Assembly: GCA_914767715.1 (NCBI GenBank)
Contig: OU612069.1
Span: 16,987,387 to 17,051,386, forward strand
Length of the DNA stretch: 64,000 nucleotides
Direction of reading: 5' to 3'
From: Membranipora membranacea
Taxonomy: Eukaryota > Bryozoa > Gymnolaemata > Cheilostomatida > Membraniporidae
Under the pieces are notes generated by a model, which saw only the letters and a program-made list of their open reading frames with translations, was not told where the DNA came from and did no database searches. Below, one piece after another: positions 60,675 through 64,000 of this stretch. A program made the translations under genes and the position numbers. Positions within the stretch are counted from its first letter, which is position 1; every line of letters starts with the position of its first letter.

Positions 60675-60842
60675 ATGGTTAACAGAAAATGTTGTATCTG
60701 CCAAAGCACTGTGGGTTATTTCCAGTGGCCGAAATCATACAGTTTGAAACTTGAGTGCTGTGACTACCTCAGAGATATTCTCCCTCTGATAATCACATCA
60801 CATGGACTCCACGTCGATTTGCTACAAATGCCTCCTAAATGA
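60675..60842 (+). CDS. Small Cys-rich ORF, possibly a THAP-like zinc-finger fragment
   Basis: A 55-codon frame starting at ACCATGG, a good initiation context. It reads MVNRKCCICQSTVGYFQWPK, then SYSLKLECCDYL. The C-x-x-C pair followed by an aromatic-x-W-P-K segment about 10 residues later recalls the start of THAP (C2CH) DNA-binding domains, which many animal transposons carry. The later Cys/His pair and AVPTIF-type motif are not visible, so it may be the first exon of a longer gene or a relic. No neighbouring exon was identified. Confidence 0.3.
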   Translation: MVNRKCCICQSTVGYFQWPKSYSLKLECCDYLRDILPLIITSHGLHVDLLQMPPK

Positions 60843-61082
60843 TATTCAATCTTGCTTTCATTAGAGCTGTTAATCTCCCTGTAATTTTCATTCTCACTGT
60901 CGGATGAGCTAGAGCTGTAATTTTTCGCCATGTTCGATTTAGATCGTGAGCTTTGTCATTGAATTATGAAATGTCATACACTATCCCATTTTACCAGCTA
61001 AACCAGTGGCGTATATTAGCAATCACGGACCAGTGCCACGGATATCCGTTAACTAAAATCTGTGATTACTTAGTGCCGGCCA

Positions 61083-61160
61083 GCCTGAATAGCTCAGTGT
61101 GTAGAGCATCTGCCTGGTAATTACTGTTTATTAAGAATGTTGTGGGTTTTTCAAATGGGT
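61083..61160 (+). other. Degenerate tRNA-like sequence
   Basis: GAATAGCTCAGTGTGTAGAG is a near-standard tRNA D-arm/A box; the B box is decayed (GTGGGTTTTTCAAAT). Probably a SINE head or tRNA pseudogene. Confidence 0.5.
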
Positions 61161-61740
61161 GCTTTATAGGCCAGAAGCAGCCTAGCTGTAACTGCTCTAT
61201 AAAATAATGGCACAGACAATTTTTGATGGCAGGAAACTGATCGCATATTATATTTCATTGATGTTTCTTCTGTAAAATTCACCGGGTGTACCCAGTTGTA
61301 GTGGTCATATTTAGAGATTAAAAGGTGTTTTGTTTTTGCATTATATGTGTGGGGCCATAACTCCTATTCCGTGTAATCTTACTAACCTAATCTTCAGGGA
61401 CTTCCAGGTTGAAACTGCATTGTGGGATTTTGTTGACTTGCCAATTTATTAAACAAGTAAACTTGCAGAAGTCTGCTCATATTAGATCAGGAAAAGTTTA
61501 AAATTTTCAATAAGTATAATGTCAGATCTTTATGAGGTTAGTATGATACTGTCTTGCAGCAGCATATCCGCAATTATTATATAAAATTGCATATAATAAG
61601 TGAAATGTTAAGAATTCAATAAAAGGTGTTTCTAGGGTGGAAAAACGTGCTGAATCCAAAATTAAGGGTGTACCCAGTTGTAGCGATCATGTCTGCAGCA
61701 GTCAAGTTTGATCCAATTGCCTGCATACCTGTTGGGCCTG

Positions 61741-61774
61741 ATCCACTGGTCACGCCGTGGCGTGACCAGTGGAT
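61741..61774. other. Perfect 16-bp inverted repeat with 2-base centre
   Basis: ATCCACTGGTCACGCC, GT, GGCGTGACCAGTGGAT. No loop, so it would extrude as a cruciform or act as a dimer site; it could also mark an inversion joint. Confidence 0.9.
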
Positions 61775-62029
61775 TGGGAGCCACTCGGAATGCAGTTCCA
61801 AGTTTGATATTTGGAGCCAAGTCTTAGTATTGGTATTTGGGGCCAATTTTTACTAGTTGGGGCCAAGTTTCATTGCATGGGGCCAAGTTTTAGTATGAAT
61901 GAATGAATGAATTACAAGGTTTGAATGGTAAAGGACGGGTACCTCGCAAGGCTGGTAAGTGGGGACAACCCTAGAAGAGCTGGTCCAAAGGCTGCAGTCC
62001 ACATCTGGAGTGGGGAGTTACCAATGAGC

Positions 62030-62314
62030 TAAATATAAATTATCGCTCAGTGGTGAATTGGTCACCACAACTTTCCCCTATAACTTTAAAAATGACAACT
62101 TGTATTTTAAGTACCAGTCAAATGTGAACTGTATATTTCCAACATAAAATACATATAAAATATATTCAATCTGAAACCAGCCATATTTTGTTTCATAATG
62201 AGGAGGATTAAAAAATTTAAATCAACAGAGCATTATGTGCAGGTCATGTGATACTCAGTTAGTTCGATCAATGTGGACCACAGCAAGCGGGGGTGGTGAA
62301 CGAGGGTGCCAAGT
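62030..62314 (-). repeat. 3' flank of copy 3, duplicated at 13763-14067
   Basis: Colinear with the sequence after copy 2's stop, with scattered substitutions and a few single-base length differences. Confidence 0.8.
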
Positions 62315-64000
62315 CTAATTGTAAGTAAAACGCTGATAAGAATTTAAAAAATATGATAAAAATATGCAAAGCACGCTGAGTATGATGATCCAATGAATGC
62401 GCCGGCGATCTCTCTTTCTTTTGTTATCATTACTAAGTTCAGTCAGTGACCAAGCAATATCAGAGTGGTCACTATTCTCACAGTGGATACGCTTACGCAT
62501 TTCTAGTGATAGTCTGCGGTATTCTGCTGCTTTGTTATACTCATTCATTGCCTGGTATGTGTTTCCCAGGTTATTCAGTGACACAGCAATATCAGAATGG
62601 TCACTATTCTCACCATGTATACGCTTACACATTTCTAGCGATAGTCTGTAGTATTCCTCAGCTTTGTTATACTCGTTCATTGCCTGGTATGTGTTTCCCA
62701 GGTTATTAAGTGACACAGCAATATTGGAGTGATCACTATTCTCACCATGTATACGCTTACGCATTTCTAGTGATAGTCTGTAGTATTCCTCAGCTTTGTT
62801 ATACTCGTTCATTGCCTGGTATGTGTTTCCCAGGTTATTCAGTGACACAGCAATATCAGAATGGTCACTATTCTCACCATGTATACGCTTACACATTTCT
62901 AGTGATAGTCTGTAGTATTCTGCTGCTTTGTTATACTCATTCATTGCGTAGTGAGTGGTACCCAGGTTATTCAGTGACAAAGCAATATCAGAATGGTCAC
63001 TATTCTCACCATGTATACGCTTCTTCATTTCTAGTGATAGTCTATGGTATTCTACAGCTTTGTTATACTCATTCATTGCGTAGTGAGTGGTACCCAGGTT
63101 ATTCAGTGACACAGCAATATCAGAATGGTCACTATTCTCACCGTGTATACGCTTACGCATTTCTAGTGATAGTCTGTGGTATTCTACTGCTTTGTAATAC
63201 TCTTTCATTGCTTTGTATGTGGTACCCAGGTTATTCAGTGACCAAGCAATATCAGAGTGGTCACTATTCTCCCCGTGCATACGCTTCTCCATTTCTAGTG
63301 ATAGTCTGTGGTATTCTGCTGCTTTGTTATACTCATTCATTGCGTGGTATGTGGTACCGAGGTTATTCAGTGACCAAGCAATATCAGAGTGGTCACTATT
63401 CTCACCATGTATACGCTTACGCATTTCTAGTGATAGTCTGTGGTATTCTGCTGCTTTGTTATACTCATTCATTGCGTGGTATGTGGTACCGAGGTTATTC
63501 AGTGACCTAGCAATATCAGAGTGGTCACTATTCTCACCATGTATACGCTTACGCATTTCTAGTGATAGTCTGTGGTATTCCGCTGCTTTGTTATACTCAT
63601 TCATTGCGTGGTATGTGTTTCCCAGGTTATTCAGTGACACAGCAATATCAGAGTGGTCGCTATTCTCACCATGTATACGCTTACGCATTTCTAGCGATAG
63701 TTTGTAGTTTTTTATAGCTGCTTCGTATTTCTCCATTTCAAGCATTATATGTCCTTGGTAAGATACAGCATCTGACATGTCTGCACATGTGACATTTTCG
63801 CCGTATACACGTCTGTACATGTCTATTGAAGAAATCATGCACTCTTCAGCTGCGCACAAATCTCCTAAATTAATGTAGTTTTCTCCCATCACTTTTAGTA
63901 AGAGAGCTATCCTTGGATGATCAACAGTCTCACCATAAATCCTGCTGTAGGTTACCCTGGATCTCCTAAAGTAAATTTTAGCGTTATCGTAATGATGTTG
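62315..64000 (-). CDS. NTase-TPR protein, paralogue copy 3 (5' part off right edge)
   Basis: Open for 562 codons from the right edge to TAA at 62315. From the edge: HYDNAKIYF and HPRIALLLK (TPR-like helices), ENYINLGDLCAAEECMISSI, a transition unit, then nine near-identical 44-residue TPR units (SDHSDIAVSLNNLGNTYHAM … EYHRLSLEMRKRIHGEN) and the tail RDRRRIHWIIILSVLCIFLS with ten more residues. The DNA period is exactly 132 bases. The final hydrophobic helix after a basic patch suggests a tail-anchored membrane protein with cytosolic TPRs. Copy 2 has six such units. The NTase domain should lie beyond the window. Plus-strand ORFs across 62397-63707 are shadows of the repeat. Confidence 0.85.
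   Translation of the reverse strand, partial: QHHYDNAKIYFRRSRVTYSRIYGETVDHPRIALLLKVMGENYINLGDLCAAEECMISSIDMYRRVYGENVTCADMSDAVSYQGHIMLEMEKYEAAIKNYKLSLEMRKRIHGENSDHSDIAVSLNNLGNTYHAMNEYNKAAEYHRLSLEMRKRIHGENSDHSDIARSLNNLGTTYHAMNEYNKAAEYHRLSLEMRKRIHGENSDHSDIAWSLNNLGTTYHAMNEYNKAAEYHRLSLEMEKRMHGENSDHSDIAWSLNNLGTTYKAMKEYYKAVEYHRLSLEMRKRIHGENSDHSDIAVSLNNLGTTHYAMNEYNKAVEYHRLSLEMKKRIHGENSDHSDIALSLNNLGTTHYAMNEYNKAAEYYRLSLEMCKRIHGENSDHSDIAVSLNNLGNTYQAMNEYNKAEEYYRLSLEMRKRIHGENSDHSNIAVSLNNLGNTYQAMNEYNKAEEYYRLSLEMCKRIHGENSDHSDIAVSLNNLGNTYQAMNEYNKAAEYRRLSLEMRKRIHCENSDHSDIAWSLTELSNDNKRKRDRRRIHWIIILSVLCIFLSYFLNSYQRFTYN

Larger units (their letters stand above)
60843..62029. other. No gene recognised
   Basis: Holds a tRNA-like fragment, a 34-bp palindrome and GGGGCCAAG words (61805-61895), and ends with an (ATGA)n stretch at about 61895-61913. 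Confidence 0.45.

Noticed and set aside
62397-63707. Plus-strand ORFs of up to 266 codons
   Set aside because: Antisense shadows of the 132-bp TPR repeat, which is a multiple of three and so stays open on the other strand.

Overview
This is a stretch of eukaryotic, almost certainly invertebrate metazoan, nuclear DNA. It is AT-rich, its coding regions are split by GT-AG introns, and it carries LINE, Harbinger and foldback/MITE elements and tRNA-derived SINEs. Gene content (NTase-TPR proteins, a mosaic PAN/discoidin/C-type lectin protein, a PICH-like TPR gene) suits a sponge, cnidarian or another early-branching or invertebrate animal. I cannot fix the phylum from sequence alone.

Layout. Three paralogues of one family lie on the minus strand: copy 1 at 1-2819 (C-terminus off the left edge), copy 2 at 14068-19027, and copy 3 at 62315-64000 (N-terminus off the right edge). 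Each encodes a nucleotidyltransferase-like domain, a long array of 44-residue kinesin-light-chain-like TPR units and, where the end is visible, a C-terminal membrane anchor. Copy 2 has a one-base frameshift that cuts off its last TPRs and anchor. Between copies 1 and 2 are a diverged tandem duplication holding a 5'-truncated LINE (2.8-6.1 kb), a MITE (8.2-8.7 kb), and a plus-strand mosaic lectin gene (9.85-12.15 kb) whose six exons join in phase.

18-31 kb is mainly repeats: a MITE and a 49-bp tandem repeat inside copy 2's intron, a tRNA-derived SINE, a decayed transposon ORF (23.3-24.5 kb), and a 2.3-kb array of a 24-bp minisatellite (28.5-30.8 kb) that is open in all three minus-strand frames.

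32.5-41.0 kb holds a Harbinger/PIF-type pair in convergent orientation. A plus-strand DDE nuclease gene keeps its D-D-E residues but has a frameshift and a stop. A minus-strand Myb/SANT-like gene is reconstructed as six in-phase exons (246 aa). Directly upstream of it, on the same strand, a ten-exon gene (41.4-47.4 kb) encodes four copies of a TPR hairpin like the one at the N-terminus of ERCC6L/PICH. No SNF2 helicase is visible. The last TPR exon and the first Myb exon share a splice-junction region, which leaves open a fusion transcript.

48-58.5 kb is a dense nest of foldback and palindromic elements. It includes a 0.68-kb TIR element with a tRNA-like core, a 0.57-kb near-complete palindrome, a 2-kb foldback element with clusters of the 10-mer AACGTCGCAA, and an inverted pair of GTGGACGTCCAC-rich blocks 4.3 kb apart enclosing other elements. 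58.5-62.0 kb has little beyond a small Cys-rich ORF, a tRNA-like fragment and short palindromes.

The best candidate for an undescribed system is the clustered NTase-TPR-membrane-anchor family, with its homogenised TPR arrays. The possible PICH-TPR/Myb junction is second.
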